Positions 13,792 to 22,807 of a stretch of 64,000 bases of DNA are shown here, in pieces. Below the pieces are notes generated by a model that was not told the DNA's origin, did no database searches, and saw only the letters and a program-made list of their open reading frames with translations. The stretch is taken from assembly GCF_030817595.1 (NCBI RefSeq), contig NZ_JAUSZN010000001.1, positions 5,392,001-5,456,000 of the forward strand, in the 5' to 3' direction. The translations under genes and the position numbers were made by a program. The DNA comes from Neobacillus niacini (GTDB taxonomy: Bacteria; Bacillota; Bacilli; Bacillales; Cytobacillaceae). Within the stretch, counting starts at the first letter, position 1; every line of letters begins with the position of its first letter.

Positions 13792-16134
13792 TTGGAAGAT
13801 AATATTCAACAGCACGTTGATAAGCTTTTACAATATATGAGGGATGAGGCTTACAAACCTTTGACAGTTCAAGAACTAGAAGAGGCATTTGGAATTTCCG
13901 ACTCCAGCGAGTTTAAGGAATTTGTAAAAGCGCTTGTTCAAATGGAGGAAAAAGGACTTGTTGTCCGTACGCGCAGTAACCGTTATGGATTGCCGCAAAA
14001 AATGAACCTTATTCGCGGTAAGCTCACAGGTCATGCAAAAGGTTTTGCGTTTGTGATACCAGATGAACCCGGTATGGATGATATTTTTATACCGCCAAAT
14101 GAGCTGAATAATGCCATGCATGGTGATACCGTTCTTGCTCGAATTGCTTCCGAGACTTCCGGTCAGCGAAGAGAAGGAAGTATCATACGAATTTTAGAAA
14201 GAGGCGTCCAGCAAATTGTTGGTACCTATGTGGAAAGTAAAAGCTTTGGCTTTGTTATCCCGGATGATAAGAAATTTGCAAGTGATATCTTTATTCCAAA
14301 ATCAGCCTCTAAAGGTGCAGTAGAAGGTCATAAAGTAGTTGTCAAGCTTACTACCTATCCAGAAGGACGTAAAAGTGCTGAAGGGGAGGTTATAACTGTA
14401 CTTGGACATAAAAATGACCCGGGTGTGGATATTCTTTCTGTTATTCATAAGCATGGACTGCCAATGGCATTCCCAGACGAAGTTTTAAAGCAGGCAAATG
14501 AAACACCAGATACGATTGATGAAAGTGAATTGGCGAACCGCCGCGATCTTCGGAATGAAACGATTGTTACAATAGATGGAGCTGACGCGAAAGACCTTGA
14601 TGACGCGGTAACGGTAACGAAGCTCGAAAATGGCAACTATAAGCTTGGCGTACATATTGCAGATGTCAGCTATTATGTAAAAGAAGGAACGCCAATCGAT
14701 CTTGAGGCAGAGGAACGTGCCACAAGTGTTTATTTAGTCGACAGGGTCATTCCAATGATTCCACACCGTTTATCCAATGGAATCTGTTCACTTAATCCAA
14801 GAGTGGACCGTTTAGTTCTCTCCTGTGAAATGGAAATTAACAATGAAGGTCGAGTGGTTAACCATGAGATTTTTCAAAGTGTCATTAAAACTACTGAGAG
14901 AATGACGTATGCAGATGTAAATAAGATATTGGTTGATAAAGATGAAGAAACACGCAGCAGCTACGATTCACTTGTACCAATGTTTGAATTGATGGAAGAA
15001 CTGGCTCAAATCTTGCGTGAGAAGAGAATGCAGCGTGGAGCGATTGATTTCGACTTCAAAGAATCAAAAGTCTTGGTTGATGAAGATAGTAAACCTACAG
15101 ATGTTGTTCTCCGTGAGCGTTCTGTAGCGGAAAGATTAATTGAAGAGTTTATGCTTGCTGCTAATGAAACAGTTGCAGAGCATTTTCACTGGATGGAAGT
15201 ACCATTTATTTATCGAATCCATGAAGATCCAAAAGAAGATAAGCTAAGAAGGTTTTTTGAATTTATCACCAACTTTGGCTACATTGTTAAAGGTACCGCG
15301 AATGATGTACATCCGAGGGCGTTGCAGGAAATTATCGAAGAGGTTCAAGGAAAGCCGGAAGAAATGGTCATATCGACCGTTATGCTTCGTTCCATGCAGC
15401 AGGCAAAATACGATCCTGAAAGCCTGGGTCACTTTGGATTATCAACAGAGTTTTATACTCATTTTACATCGCCAATACGACGGTATCCAGATACCATCGT
15501 ACATCGACTAATCCGGACGTATTTAATTGAAGGAAAGCTGGATGAGACGACGAGAGAAAAATGGAATGCGCGATTGCCTGAAATTGCTCAGCATTCATCA
15601 AAGATGGAACGGCGTGCGGTTGATGCAGAGCGTGAAACGGATGAGCTTAAGAAGGCTGAATATATGGAAGATAAGATTGGTGAAGAGTATGATGGTATCA
15701 TTAGCTCTGTAACCAATTTTGGGATGTTTGTCGAGCTTCCAAATACAATTGAAGGTCTCGTCCATGTAAGTTATTTAACAGATGATTACTACCGATTCGA
15801 CGAACGTCATTTTGCGATGATTGGCGAGCGGACAGGTAATGTATTCCGAATTGGTGATGAAATTACCGTCAGAGTTGTAAAAGTTAACAAAGACGAGCGT
15901 TCCATCGACTTTGAAATCGTCGGAATGAAAGGTACACGCCGCGAGCGTTCAGAGACTCCGAGAGTGTTTAAAACAGGCAGCGATACGAAAAAGCCGCGTC
16001 GTAATAAACAAGAAGGCCGTGGCGGGCAAAAGTCAGAAGGAACTGGCCAGGGCTCAGGCACAAGAAAGAAAAAGAAGTTTTATGATAATGTACCTAAGAA
16101 TAAAAGCACCAAGCGGAAAAACAAGAAAAGATAA
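13792..16134 (+). CDS. rnr: Ribonuclease R
   Basis: 780 residues. Order of domains: N-terminal winged helix (about 1-70), two cold-shock domains (about 75-230, [12 protein letters not shown] and [11 protein letters not shown]), RNB catalytic domain with the Asp cluster [14 protein letters not shown] (about 262-275), S1 domain (about 630-710) and a Lys/Arg-rich tail. A 3'-5' exonuclease degrading structured RNA; it acts with SmpB/tmRNA on non-stop mRNAs, and those two genes follow. TTG start, supported by GAGGAGGGA 5-8 bases upstream. Confidence 0.97.
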   Translation: MEDNIQQHVDKLLQYMRDEAYKPLTVQELEEAFGISDSSEFKEFVKALVQMEEKGLVVRTRSNRYGLPQKMNLIRGKLTGHAKGFAFVIPDEPGMDDIFIPPNELNNAMHGDTVLARIASETSGQRREGSIIRILERGVQQIVGTYVESKSFGFVIPDDKKFASDIFIPKSASKGAVEGHKVVVKLTTYPEGRKSAEGEVITVLGHKNDPGVDILSVIHKHGLPMAFPDEVLKQANETPDTIDESELANRRDLRNETIVTIDGADAKDLDDAVTVTKLENGNYKLGVHIADVSYYVKEGTPIDLEAEERATSVYLVDRVIPMIPHRLSNGICSLNPRVDRLVLSCEMEINNEGRVVNHEIFQSVIKTTERMTYADVNKILVDKDEETRSSYDSLVPMFELMEELAQILREKRMQRGAIDFDFKESKVLVDEDSKPTDVVLRERSVAERLIEEFMLAANETVAEHFHWMEVPFIYRIHEDPKEDKLRRFFEFITNFGYIVKGTANDVHPRALQEIIEEVQGKPEEMVISTVMLRSMQQAKYDPESLGHFGLSTEFYTHFTSPIRRYPDTIVHRLIRTYLIEGKLDETTREKWNARLPEIAQHSSKMERRAVDAERETDELKKAEYMEDKIGEEYDGIISSVTNFGMFVELPNTIEGLVHVSYLTDDYYRFDERHFAMIGERTGNVFRIGDEITVRVVKVNKDERSIDFEIVGMKGTRRERSETPRVFKTGSDTKKPRRNKQEGRGGQKSEGTGQGSGTRKKKKFYDNVPKNKSTKRKNKKR

Positions 16135-16137
16135 TTT

Positions 16138-16167
16138 AGAAGGGGGCCTTATAGAAGGTCCTCTTTC
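16138..16167 (+). terminator. Weak hairpin between rnr and smpB
   Basis: AAGGGGGCCTT pairs with AAGGTCCTCTT with two wobbles around ATAG; only three T follow, so termination is likely partial. Confidence 0.5.
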
Positions 16168-16221
16168 AATTGTTATGAATAGAGTTTTCTGCTAAAATAA
16201 ACCCATAACGAGGTGAGAGAC

Positions 16222-16689
16222 ATGCCAAAAGGTGAAGGAAAAGTTGTTGCGCAAAATAAAAAAGCATACCATGATTACTTTATTGAAGAAACATATGAGG
16301 CTGGTATCGTTCTTCAAGGTACAGAAATCAAATCTATACGTGCCGGCAAAGTAAATTTAAAGGATTCTTATGCAAGAATTCACAACGGTGAAATGCATTT
16401 ATTAAATATGCATGTAAGCCCATATGAACAAGGGAATCGCTATAATCATGACCCATTAAGACAAAGAAAGCTTTTGCTTCATAAGCGGGAAATTAATAAG
16501 CTTTTTGGTGAAACAAGGGAAGCTGGTTATGCACTGATTCCATTAAAGATTTATTTAAAAAATGGATTTGCAAAGGTTTTATTAGGGTTGGCAAAGGGTA
16601 AAAAGAATTATGATAAACGTGAAGTTCTGAAGCAAAAAGAGGCTAAGCGTGACATCGAGCGAGCATTCCGTGACCGTCAAAAAATATAA
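16222..16689 (+). CDS. smpB: SmpB, SsrA-binding protein
   Basis: 155 residues, typical length. [28 protein letters not shown] near the N-terminus and a basic C-terminal tail ([24 protein letters not shown] region) that mimics an mRNA in the decoding centre. Binds the tRNA-like domain of tmRNA and delivers it to stalled ribosomes. ATG 16222 with GAGGTGA 5 bases upstream; a GTG at 16213 lies inside that ribosome site. The tmRNA gene begins 149 bases downstream. Confidence 0.97.
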   Translation: MPKGEGKVVAQNKKAYHDYFIEETYEAGIVLQGTEIKSIRAGKVNLKDSYARIHNGEMHLLNMHVSPYEQGNRYNHDPLRQRKLLLHKREINKLFGETREAGYALIPLKIYLKNGFAKVLLGLAKGKKNYDKREVLKQKEAKRDIERAFRDRQKI

Positions 16690-16705
16690 TTACAAATACT
16701 TACAA

Positions 16706-16733
16706 TTGAAAAATTCGCTCAGTGTGTTATAAT
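16706..16733 (+). promoter_or_regulatory. SigA promoter of ssrA
   Basis: TTGAAA, 16-bp spacer, perfect TATAAT. Predicted start near 16740 leaves a leader of about 98 bases that RNase P must remove from the tmRNA precursor at 16838. I see no gene in 16690-16837. Confidence 0.8.
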
Positions 16734-16837
16734 AAGTTTGTCGCTGAGATACGCGACAGAAAACTTTTGCTCAAACTATTGTTGAGCATCCGAACGCTTG
16801 CTAGAATCTTTAACTAGATTTCAGCACATTTTATAAT

Positions 16838-17481
16838 GGGGGCGCTAAGGATTCGACAGGGGTAGTTCGAGCTTGGGTTGCGAGTCGAGGGGATCGGCCT
16901 CGTTAAAACGTCAACGCCTATAACTGGCAAAACTAACAACAACCTAGCTTTCGCAGCTTAATAACTGCTTAGCTGTTCGCCCCTCCATCGCCTATGTGGT
17001 AGGGTAGCGGACTCACTCTTAGTAGGCTACGCCGGAGTCCACCGTCTGAGGGCGAAGGAAGAGAACAACCAGACTAGCTGACCGGCCGCCTGTCGATAGG
17101 CAAAAGGATCAGCGAAACGCCAATATGTCGACTACACTCGTAGAAGCTTAAGTGCCGTTATCTTTGGACGCGGGTTCGATTAGTAATTAGTCGCCTTATG
17201 TGGTAACACATAAGTGATAATTCGGCTTTATCGGTGAAACCTACGTCGCTTTAAAAAGGCGATAAGGCAATGCCGAGCGGTATGTGGAGTAATTCAACAG
17301 CCGTGTATCGACTTATAGGCTGCCATTTTAGAGTGGTAGTACTAGGATGCGAAATCCTGCCTGTTAAAGGTACAAATTATATTTCGCATAATACGCCGAA
17401 GGACCTGTAATTCCTACAGGTTCAAGATATAGTCAGTGCCATGACGAAAGCATGGAAACGCACGTCCCGCCGCTTCCACCA
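16838..17481 (+). ncRNA. ssrA: tmRNA (10Sa RNA), gene split by a group I intron
   Basis: The 5' end GGGGGCGCTAAGGATTCGACAGG pairs with 3' CGCTTCC-A-CCA (CCA encoded, 17479-17481) as an alanine-type acceptor stem. The tag frame at 16926-16961 reads GGC...GCT TAA, giving tag (A)GKTNNNLAFAA, followed by the usual pseudoknot region. The T-arm is interrupted: exon 1 ends at 17180 and exon 2 resumes at 17465. Joining them restores GCGGG-TTCGATT-CCCGC and a 360-nt mature RNA, the normal Bacillus size. Together with SmpB it rescues stalled ribosomes and marks the nascent chain for ClpXP-type proteases. Confidence 0.96.
17181..17464 (+). mobile_element. Group I intron in the tmRNA T-loop (284 nt, no internal ORF)
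   Basis: Exon 1 ends in T and the intron ends in G, both required of group I introns. P1: exon CGAT (17177-17180) pairs with internal guide GTCG (17190-17193), giving the splice-site U-G pair; it extends through TAG/TTA to a UAA loop. P2-like hairpin CTTATGTG-GTAA-CACATAAG (17195-17214). Q-like AATGCCGAGC (17269-17278), R/P7 GACTTATAG (17310-17318) and S AAGATATAGTC (17424-17434), giving P7 GACU/AGUC. A terminal hairpin (P9-like) lies at 17436-17463. The subgroup (probably IA) is inferred. It should self-splice and leave a continuous T-arm. Confidence 0.9.
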
Positions 17482-17498
17482 TACATAAGGTGGATAAC

Positions 17499-17526
17499 AA
17501 GGCTAGCAGAGATGCTAGTCTTTTTT
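17499..17526 (+). terminator. Terminator of ssrA
   Basis: GGCTAGCA-GAGA-TGCTAGTC stem followed by six T, 20 bases after the mature 3' end. Confidence 0.88.
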
Positions 17527-17581
17527 ATATTCTAAAAAAGGCTTCTTCAAAAGAAAGTTTTTTCTCTAGTGATTCCAAATA

Positions 17582-17932
17582 TTACTTTCCGTTTCGAGGA
17601 GTAACCTCCTCATACTTTTTGAGAATCCATAGAGCTCGCTTCCTTTTTTTATCTACCCTTAGATAAGGGGAGATGAATCCTAGTAAAGATATAACAGCTT
17701 CTTTATTCTTTATATTTAATGTAAATGAATCCTTATGTTTGTTAGGGTTGTAATTCTTTTTATTATTTATTGTTCCTCCTGATAAGGACTGAAGATAAAT
17801 TAATAGCTCTTTATCTGTTGAAGCAATGGATATGCAAGGCCGGCGATGTTCGCGTTCATGCATTCTAGTCAATGAAATAGATCCTTCTCCATCAATAATT
17901 CCTGCAATATAAGCAGCTTCCCAGATTTCCAT
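17582..17932 (-). CDS. Free-standing LAGLIDADG homing endonuclease
   Basis: 116 residues with a single LAGLIDADG motif, YIAGIIDGEG at residues 8-17 (Glu16 as the acidic metal ligand), so it would act as a homodimer. The rest is the basic, beta-rich fold of small single-motif endonucleases (NYNPNKHKDSFTLNIKNKEAV region; LGFISPYLRVDKKRKRA near the end). ATG 17932 is chosen because GGGAGGG lies 6 bases upstream; a start at 17971 would add 13 residues without a ribosome site. It lies outside the intron, convergent with ssrA, 101 bases past the mature tmRNA end. The intron-lacking ssrA T-arm is the obvious candidate target (inference). Confidence 0.85.
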   Translation of the reverse strand: MEIWEAAYIAGIIDGEGSISLTRMHEREHRRPCISIASTDKELLIYLQSLSGGTINNKKNYNPNKHKDSFTLNIKNKEAVISLLGFISPYLRVDKKRKRALWILKKYEEVTPRNGK

Positions 17933-17985
17933 TGCTATCCCTCCCAATTTAATTCGATAATTTAAAAACATATGTTCCTAAACTT

Positions 17986-18014
17986 ATTGTATAATCATCT
18001 AGTTCTGTTTTCAA
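17986..18014 (-). promoter_or_regulatory. SigA promoter of the endonuclease gene
   Basis: On the minus strand TTGAAA (18014-18009), a 17-bp spacer, TACAAT (17991-17986). It lies downstream of the nucleotidase terminator, so the endonuclease is an independent transcription unit. Confidence 0.8.
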
Positions 18015-18023
18015 AATAACAAT

Positions 18024-18060
18024 AAAAAGCTATCCTTTCAAAATGAGAGGATAGCTTTTT
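18024..18060 (-). terminator. Terminator of the nucleotidase gene
   Basis: 16-bp stem AAAAAGCTATCCTTTC / GAGAGGATAGCTTTTT (one wobble) with a 5-base loop; T-rich in both directions. Confidence 0.9.
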
Positions 18061-18088
18061 GGTATTGTATCTTTGAATATCTGTTCTG

Positions 18089-21000
18089 TTAAGGTGTTAC
18101 TTTTTGAATTCGACCTTCTGCTGCTTTGTATTCAAATGGTGACGGAAGTGTTTTTACATATTCCACAGTTGCTTCTAAGTCTTCAGGTCCTACTTCTAAG
18201 CCGGTTGCTAAAGCACTAATCCCATAGCTGGCATTACCGAACATATAGTTGTTCATTACAACGGAGTATTCTTTAGCCGGATCAATCTTGCTGCCATCCG
18301 GTAAGAAAATGTCTACAACTTTACCAGTCTTGGTTACATCATCGTATGTGTAGGTGTATTTAAACCCTGCAATATGGAAATCAAGCCCGCGTGTTGTAAT
18401 TTGATTATTTAACACTACTTCTAAATCAGCACCGCTTAGGTATGTCTTATTTAAAACATTCCCAAATGGTTGAATAGCAAATAAATCCCCGAAAGTTACT
18501 TCACCAGCATCGAGTTGAGAACGAACACCGCCGCCATTCATTAGGGCGAAATCTGTCTTCATAGCTGCTTTCATGCCATCAGCAATTAAGTTGCCAAGAC
18601 CATTGTCAGCATACTCTCCAGCAGTTGACGGATATCCTTTAGCTAATGTAGTTGCAGAGTTACCAACTACTTCAGCTTTCATCGGCGCTACTAAATCTTC
18701 GTACTTTTTCATAATCGCTGAAACTTCAGGATCAGGAGTGTAATCTGATTGATATACGGTTACTACTTCTGCTTCTTTTTTGACAATATCTCCTGTTTCA
18801 GGATTAATTACTAAATCCACATCAGAGAATGCTGAACCATAAGAATACGCTTGAACAATTAACTTGTTATCTACTACTTTATCATTGTAAACATGGTTAT
18901 GTGCAGCAAAGATAACATCTACTTCATCATCTACTTTTTCAGCAATTCTTGAAGCGTCAAATCCATCTGTGTAGCCTTCTTGACTTGTAGGATTATGCGC
19001 TAAAACAATAATTGCTTCAATCCCTTGTGCTTTTAACTCTTCTGTATACTTATTAATTGCAGTAGCTTCATCAGTAATTTGAAGATTTTCATTTCCTTTT
19101 GTTACAATCATTTCTGGGGTTTCTTGTGTTACGACACCGATAAATCCAATCTTTTGACCAGCAACTTCCTTAACCACGTATGGTACACCTGTAATTAATT
19201 CACCTGTTGATTTGTCAAAAGCGTTTGCTGCAATAACAGGGAAATCCATTCCGTCATAGCCTGAAGTGCCTTTTCCAAGCGGATGTTGACCACCACTGAT
19301 CATACGGCGCAATTCGGTAATCCCTTCGTCAAATTCATGATTTCCAAGTGTACCGACATCCATGCCGATGGCTTCTAGGACTTCCACAGTCGGCTCATCC
19401 TGGAATAATGCTGACACTAGCGGGCTGCCGCCAATCATATCACCAGCATTAACAACAAGAGTATTTTCGTTTGTGGCTTCACGTTGCTTGATGGCTGCAG
19501 CTGTGTATTCCATACTGCCAGCCCATACATCTTGTCCATCTCTTTTTACTTTTGTGTCTGTATCCAGCTGACCGTGTAAGTCATTTAAGCCTAGTAGCTG
19601 AACATTAACAGGAGTAAAACCAATGTCTAATTTAAAAATTCCAAATCCAGAAGGATCAGTTTTACCGGTATAAGAAATGTTACTTCCTTCTTTAAGGTAC
19701 TTTTCAGCTGCTGGTGATGTTGTAAATGTAACGTTCACATCACCAGGAATTGGAGCAATAGACCAGTTATTATCAGCTGTTGGAGTGATTTCTTTCATCT
19801 CCGTAATATAATCCATCAAAATTTGACGGTTTTCATCAGCAGAGTCAACCACTAATTCGCTTCCTTTTACACCAGGGAAGTTACCGCCGCCGCCTGCACG
19901 ATAGTTATTGGTAACAACAATGAAGTCTTGATTTGGATCCACAGGTTGACCGTTATAAGTTAAGTTAACCACACGGCTTGAATCCGGGTTGATGATATTT
20001 CCAGCTGGGTCGTATTTTGCTGGAGTTGTAACATCTATTTGATATTGAACTCCATCAATAACATCAAAGTTATATACTTGGAACTTTGGATTTAATAACT
20101 CCTGTTCCTCCGTTTTATTAGGGTCGATTGTATTGAACTTCCCTGCAGTCATTTCAATCCACTCTTTTACAACAGAGCCTTTTACTTTAATCGCTTTCAA
20201 TGTATTGTCGTACAAATATAAGTCTCCCGCACTGCGGATCGTTAAATCACCTGCTTTGATTTCTGTGTATTCTGCGACACCGTTACGGCCTGCTTTAAAA
20301 GGTGCCCCAACAGAAAGGATTGGCAGGTTCTGATATTCAGGCTTGCTTTGGGCAATGTATTTTTCTACATACCATTTTTGTGCATTTGTCACTACTTGGA
20401 TGGAAGGATCATCTTGTACGAGTGAGAAATAGCTGTGTATGTCGTCAGTTGTTTTTCCGATAGGAGTATTTACATATTCCACCGTTGCTTCATGATCAGC
20501 TTTAACGGCATCGACGATGGATTGGACAGGTTTAACCGTAGAAATCTCACGTGTTAAAGATTGTGAGCTTACTACAGACCATTTGCCTTTTTCCTTTTTC
20601 AAAGAAAGGTCAATAATTCCTAAAGAACCGCCGCCGTAGCCTGCTTGTACTGCTGGAATTCCATTAATGGTTCCTTTCTCATTGTCCACACCTGGAAGCG
20701 GCTGACCATCAGCACCTTTAAATAAACCGTCAAGTGATTTAAGGTCTTTTGCAGGGAACAATTTATGGGTGTGCGAGAAGGTAATCGCGTCGATTCCTGG
20801 TACTTCACTTAAAGCGTAAATTACATCTTCTGAATTGTTTTTATTACCGCTAAATCCAGAGTGAGTCATGGCTACAATAACATCTGCACCTTCTTCTCTC
20901 ATTTGCGGAATAAATTTCTTTGCTGTTGTAACAATGTCTTTTGTAATTACTTTCCCATCAAGATTCGTCTTGTCCCACTCGTTAATTTGAGGAGGAACGA

Positions 21001-21625
21001 AACCGATAAATCCAACTTTAATTACATGTTTTTTCCCTTGTTCATCGACCACTTTTTTGTTGATGATTTTATAGGGAGTAAAGTTATTTACATCATTATC
21101 AGGATTCGTATCATGGTCATCCACATAAACGTTTGCGTTGATAACAGGAAAATTGGCATCATCATATGCCTCATTTAGGAAATCAAGACCATAGTTAAAC
21201 TCGTGGTTACCTAATGTAGCAATATCATAGTTCATTTGGTTCATCGCCTTAAATACTGGATGAACTTCTCCATCTTCAAGTGGATCAATTTTTGCCTTAT
21301 ATGTACCTAATGGAGTTCCTTGAATTAAGTCGCCATTATCAACTAGTACACTGTTTGCTACTTCAGAACGTGCTTCTTCCACAAGAGCCGCCGTACTTGC
21401 TAAGCCAACTTTTAGATACTCCGCATTTTTGTAATAATCATAGTTTAGTAGGTTTGTATGTATATCAGTTGTTTCCATAAGCCGAAGTTCTAAAATAGGG
21501 CTTTTTTCTGTTTTCGGTGCAGCTTTGACTTGAATTGATGAAAAGAATGGTGATGCCAAAAGTGTTACAGTTAGTGAGGATGATAAAATTTTCTTTGCAC
21601 CACGATATTGGTTCTTCTTCAACAT
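18089..21625 (-). CDS. yfkN: Secreted two-module 2',3'-cyclic phosphodiesterase / 5'-nucleotidase
   Basis: 1178 residues. Signal peptide (basic start, hydrophobic stretch SSSLTVTLLASPFFSSIQ, cleavage after VKA). Two tandem calcineurin-like + 5'-nucleotidase-C units: module 1 with TDIHTN (about residues 54-56), GNHEFNYG and SHTHK; module 2 with LNDLHGQL, GNHEFDEG and AAHNHVY. B. subtilis YfkN, with this architecture, hydrolyses 2',3'-cyclic nucleotides and 5'-nucleotides outside the cell. This protein ends in EGRIQKVTP with no LPxTG or membrane tail, so it should be freely secreted. ATG 21625 has AGGAAGGTG upstream; an in-frame start at 21679 would place residues before the signal peptide. Monocistronic. 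No gene is seen in 21626-21956, and no promoter or PhoP repeat is convincing there. Confidence 0.9.
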   Translation of the reverse strand: MLKKNQYRGAKKILSSSLTVTLLASPFFSSIQVKAAPKTEKSPILELRLMETTDIHTNLLNYDYYKNAEYLKVGLASTAALVEEARSEVANSVLVDNGDLIQGTPLGTYKAKIDPLEDGEVHPVFKAMNQMNYDIATLGNHEFNYGLDFLNEAYDDANFPVINANVYVDDHDTNPDNDVNNFTPYKIINKKVVDEQGKKHVIKVGFIGFVPPQINEWDKTNLDGKVITKDIVTTAKKFIPQMREEGADVIVAMTHSGFSGNKNNSEDVIYALSEVPGIDAITFSHTHKLFPAKDLKSLDGLFKGADGQPLPGVDNEKGTINGIPAVQAGYGGGSLGIIDLSLKKEKGKWSVVSSQSLTREISTVKPVQSIVDAVKADHEATVEYVNTPIGKTTDDIHSYFSLVQDDPSIQVVTNAQKWYVEKYIAQSKPEYQNLPILSVGAPFKAGRNGVAEYTEIKAGDLTIRSAGDLYLYDNTLKAIKVKGSVVKEWIEMTAGKFNTIDPNKTEEQELLNPKFQVYNFDVIDGVQYQIDVTTPAKYDPAGNIINPDSSRVVNLTYNGQPVDPNQDFIVVTNNYRAGGGGNFPGVKGSELVVDSADENRQILMDYITEMKEITPTADNNWSIAPIPGDVNVTFTTSPAAEKYLKEGSNISYTGKTDPSGFGIFKLDIGFTPVNVQLLGLNDLHGQLDTDTKVKRDGQDVWAGSMEYTAAAIKQREATNENTLVVNAGDMIGGSPLVSALFQDEPTVEVLEAIGMDVGTLGNHEFDEGITELRRMISGGQHPLGKGTSGYDGMDFPVIAANAFDKSTGELITGVPYVVKEVAGQKIGFIGVVTQETPEMIVTKGNENLQITDEATAINKYTEELKAQGIEAIIVLAHNPTSQEGYTDGFDASRIAEKVDDEVDVIFAAHNHVYNDKVVDNKLIVQAYSYGSAFSDVDLVINPETGDIVKKEAEVVTVYQSDYTPDPEVSAIMKKYEDLVAPMKAEVVGNSATTLAKGYPSTAGEYADNGLGNLIADGMKAAMKTDFALMNGGGVRSQLDAGEVTFGDLFAIQPFGNVLNKTYLSGADLEVVLNNQITTRGLDFHIAGFKYTYTYDDVTKTGKVVDIFLPDGSKIDPAKEYSVVMNNYMFGNASYGISALATGLEVGPEDLEATVEYVKTLPSPFEYKAAEGRIQKVTP

Positions 21626-21901
21626 GTTCACCTTCCTAGTAAAATAGTTTTTTACTGCAAAAACAATCGCATATCCCATTAAAGAAAAAGTCCCAAAAAG
21701 CTGTGTGCGTATTTTAAAAATCGAAAAAGGAAAGTATCTTTGAATAGTTTTCTAATGAAACCTACTCTACCTTTTGCTAAATTTTCTATCTTTTCAGAGA
21801 CATGCATAAATATAATAAAAAAATTCTCATAGTTTCGTAAGGGGAATAAGTCGTAGGACTATTGGAGGTTAAAATGAGGATTTAAATCGATGAATTTCCT
21901 C

Positions 21902-21958
21902 AAAACAAAAGCCATTCTTCTTCCTAGGATTAAGGGAAGAAAGAATGGCTTTTGTTTT
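21902..21958 (-). terminator. Terminator of the CotF-like gene
   Basis: AAAACAAAAGCCATTC pairs with GAATGGCTTTTGTTTT, and the inner CTTCC / GGAAG continues the stem; it touches the stop codon of the minus-strand gene. Confidence 0.85.
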
Positions 21959-22643
21959 AATGTGGCATATTGTTGTTCATATTCATATTATTATTTGGCA
22001 TTTGTCCCATTGGCTGTCCCATCATTTGACCCTGCGCAGGTGCGAATGCATTTCTGTAAGTATTCATGTCCTGCTCAGCAAGCTGAGGCACCTGATAGTA
22101 ATGGTGTTTATTTTGATAAATAGAGAGTTCATAGCCCATTTCTATGCAATTTGGTATGGAATCTGCAAGCACACGGCGAACAACTGGATTCGTTGTTTCT
22201 AGTGCTGCCATCGTTTTCATCGAAGCACCTGCTTTACAAGACGCCAGCATACAGTGAGAAATGTACTCATCATTAATTTCTGATACAGATTGCCAAGGTT
22301 TCTTTGGCTGGGTTGGCTTCATACCATAAATGAAGTCATTCCCTTGGTTCATCATATATTTTGAAGTAGGGTGCGATGGGTTTTGTCCCGTTTTAAAACA
22401 TTCCACTGTGATGTTATATTCATCCTGCATAAATTTATATTGGCGATCAAGAATGTCCAATAATTCAGGGTCTTTTACATGTTGGCGTAATAGCATGTAG
22501 GAATTCATCGTACCAATTGCTGCACCTAATACTTCATTTAAATCAATTACCTCATGACCGCCATGATTAAGTTGTGGAGGTACATTCCCGGTATGCATGT
22601 TTTGGTGCATTTGTCCTTGTTGACCTTGTTGGTTTTGCATCAT
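21957..22643 (-). CDS. CotF-family spore coat protein
   Basis: 228 residues. A Gln/His/Gly-rich start (about 1-30), a central Coat F domain with ferritin-like helices (VIDLNEVLGAAIGTMNSYMLLRQH near 35-55; HCMLASCKAGASMKTMAA near 135-150), and a Met/Asn/Gln/Pro-rich tail ending NNNMNMNNNMPH. Such proteins are made in the mother cell and put in the spore coat; the exact role here is unknown. AGGAGGAG precedes two Met codons; the first is used. Divergent from the encapsulin operon, with about 160 bases between them. Confidence 0.85.
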   Translation of the reverse strand: MMQNQQGQQGQMHQNMHTGNVPPQLNHGGHEVIDLNEVLGAAIGTMNSYMLLRQHVKDPELLDILDRQYKFMQDEYNITVECFKTGQNPSHPTSKYMMNQGNDFIYGMKPTQPKKPWQSVSEINDEYISHCMLASCKAGASMKTMAALETTNPVVRRVLADSIPNCIEMGYELSIYQNKHHYYQVPQLAEQDMNTYRNAFAPAQGQMMGQPMGQMPNNNMNMNNNMPH

Positions 22644-22807
22644 ATTCTTCTCCTCCTAATTGATTGATAACAGCCATAGTTATTATGTTTCAATCGACCA
22701 GAGTTATTCAGATAAACCATTTGTTCAAAAGATTGTAATGTAATGGTTTTAGAAAAAACAAACCACGTCAATAATGAAAGGTAGTGAGTATAGGAGGTGC
22801 TTGAGAA

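Noticed and set aside
16690..18023. tmRNA 3' end as an attachment site of an integrated island
   Set aside because: No integrase and no duplicated tmRNA 3' end are seen downstream; the only extra gene is the endonuclease.
21626..21901. PhoP boxes before the nucleotidase gene
   Set aside because: I looked for TTAACA-type repeats at 11-bp spacing on the coding strand and found none convincing.
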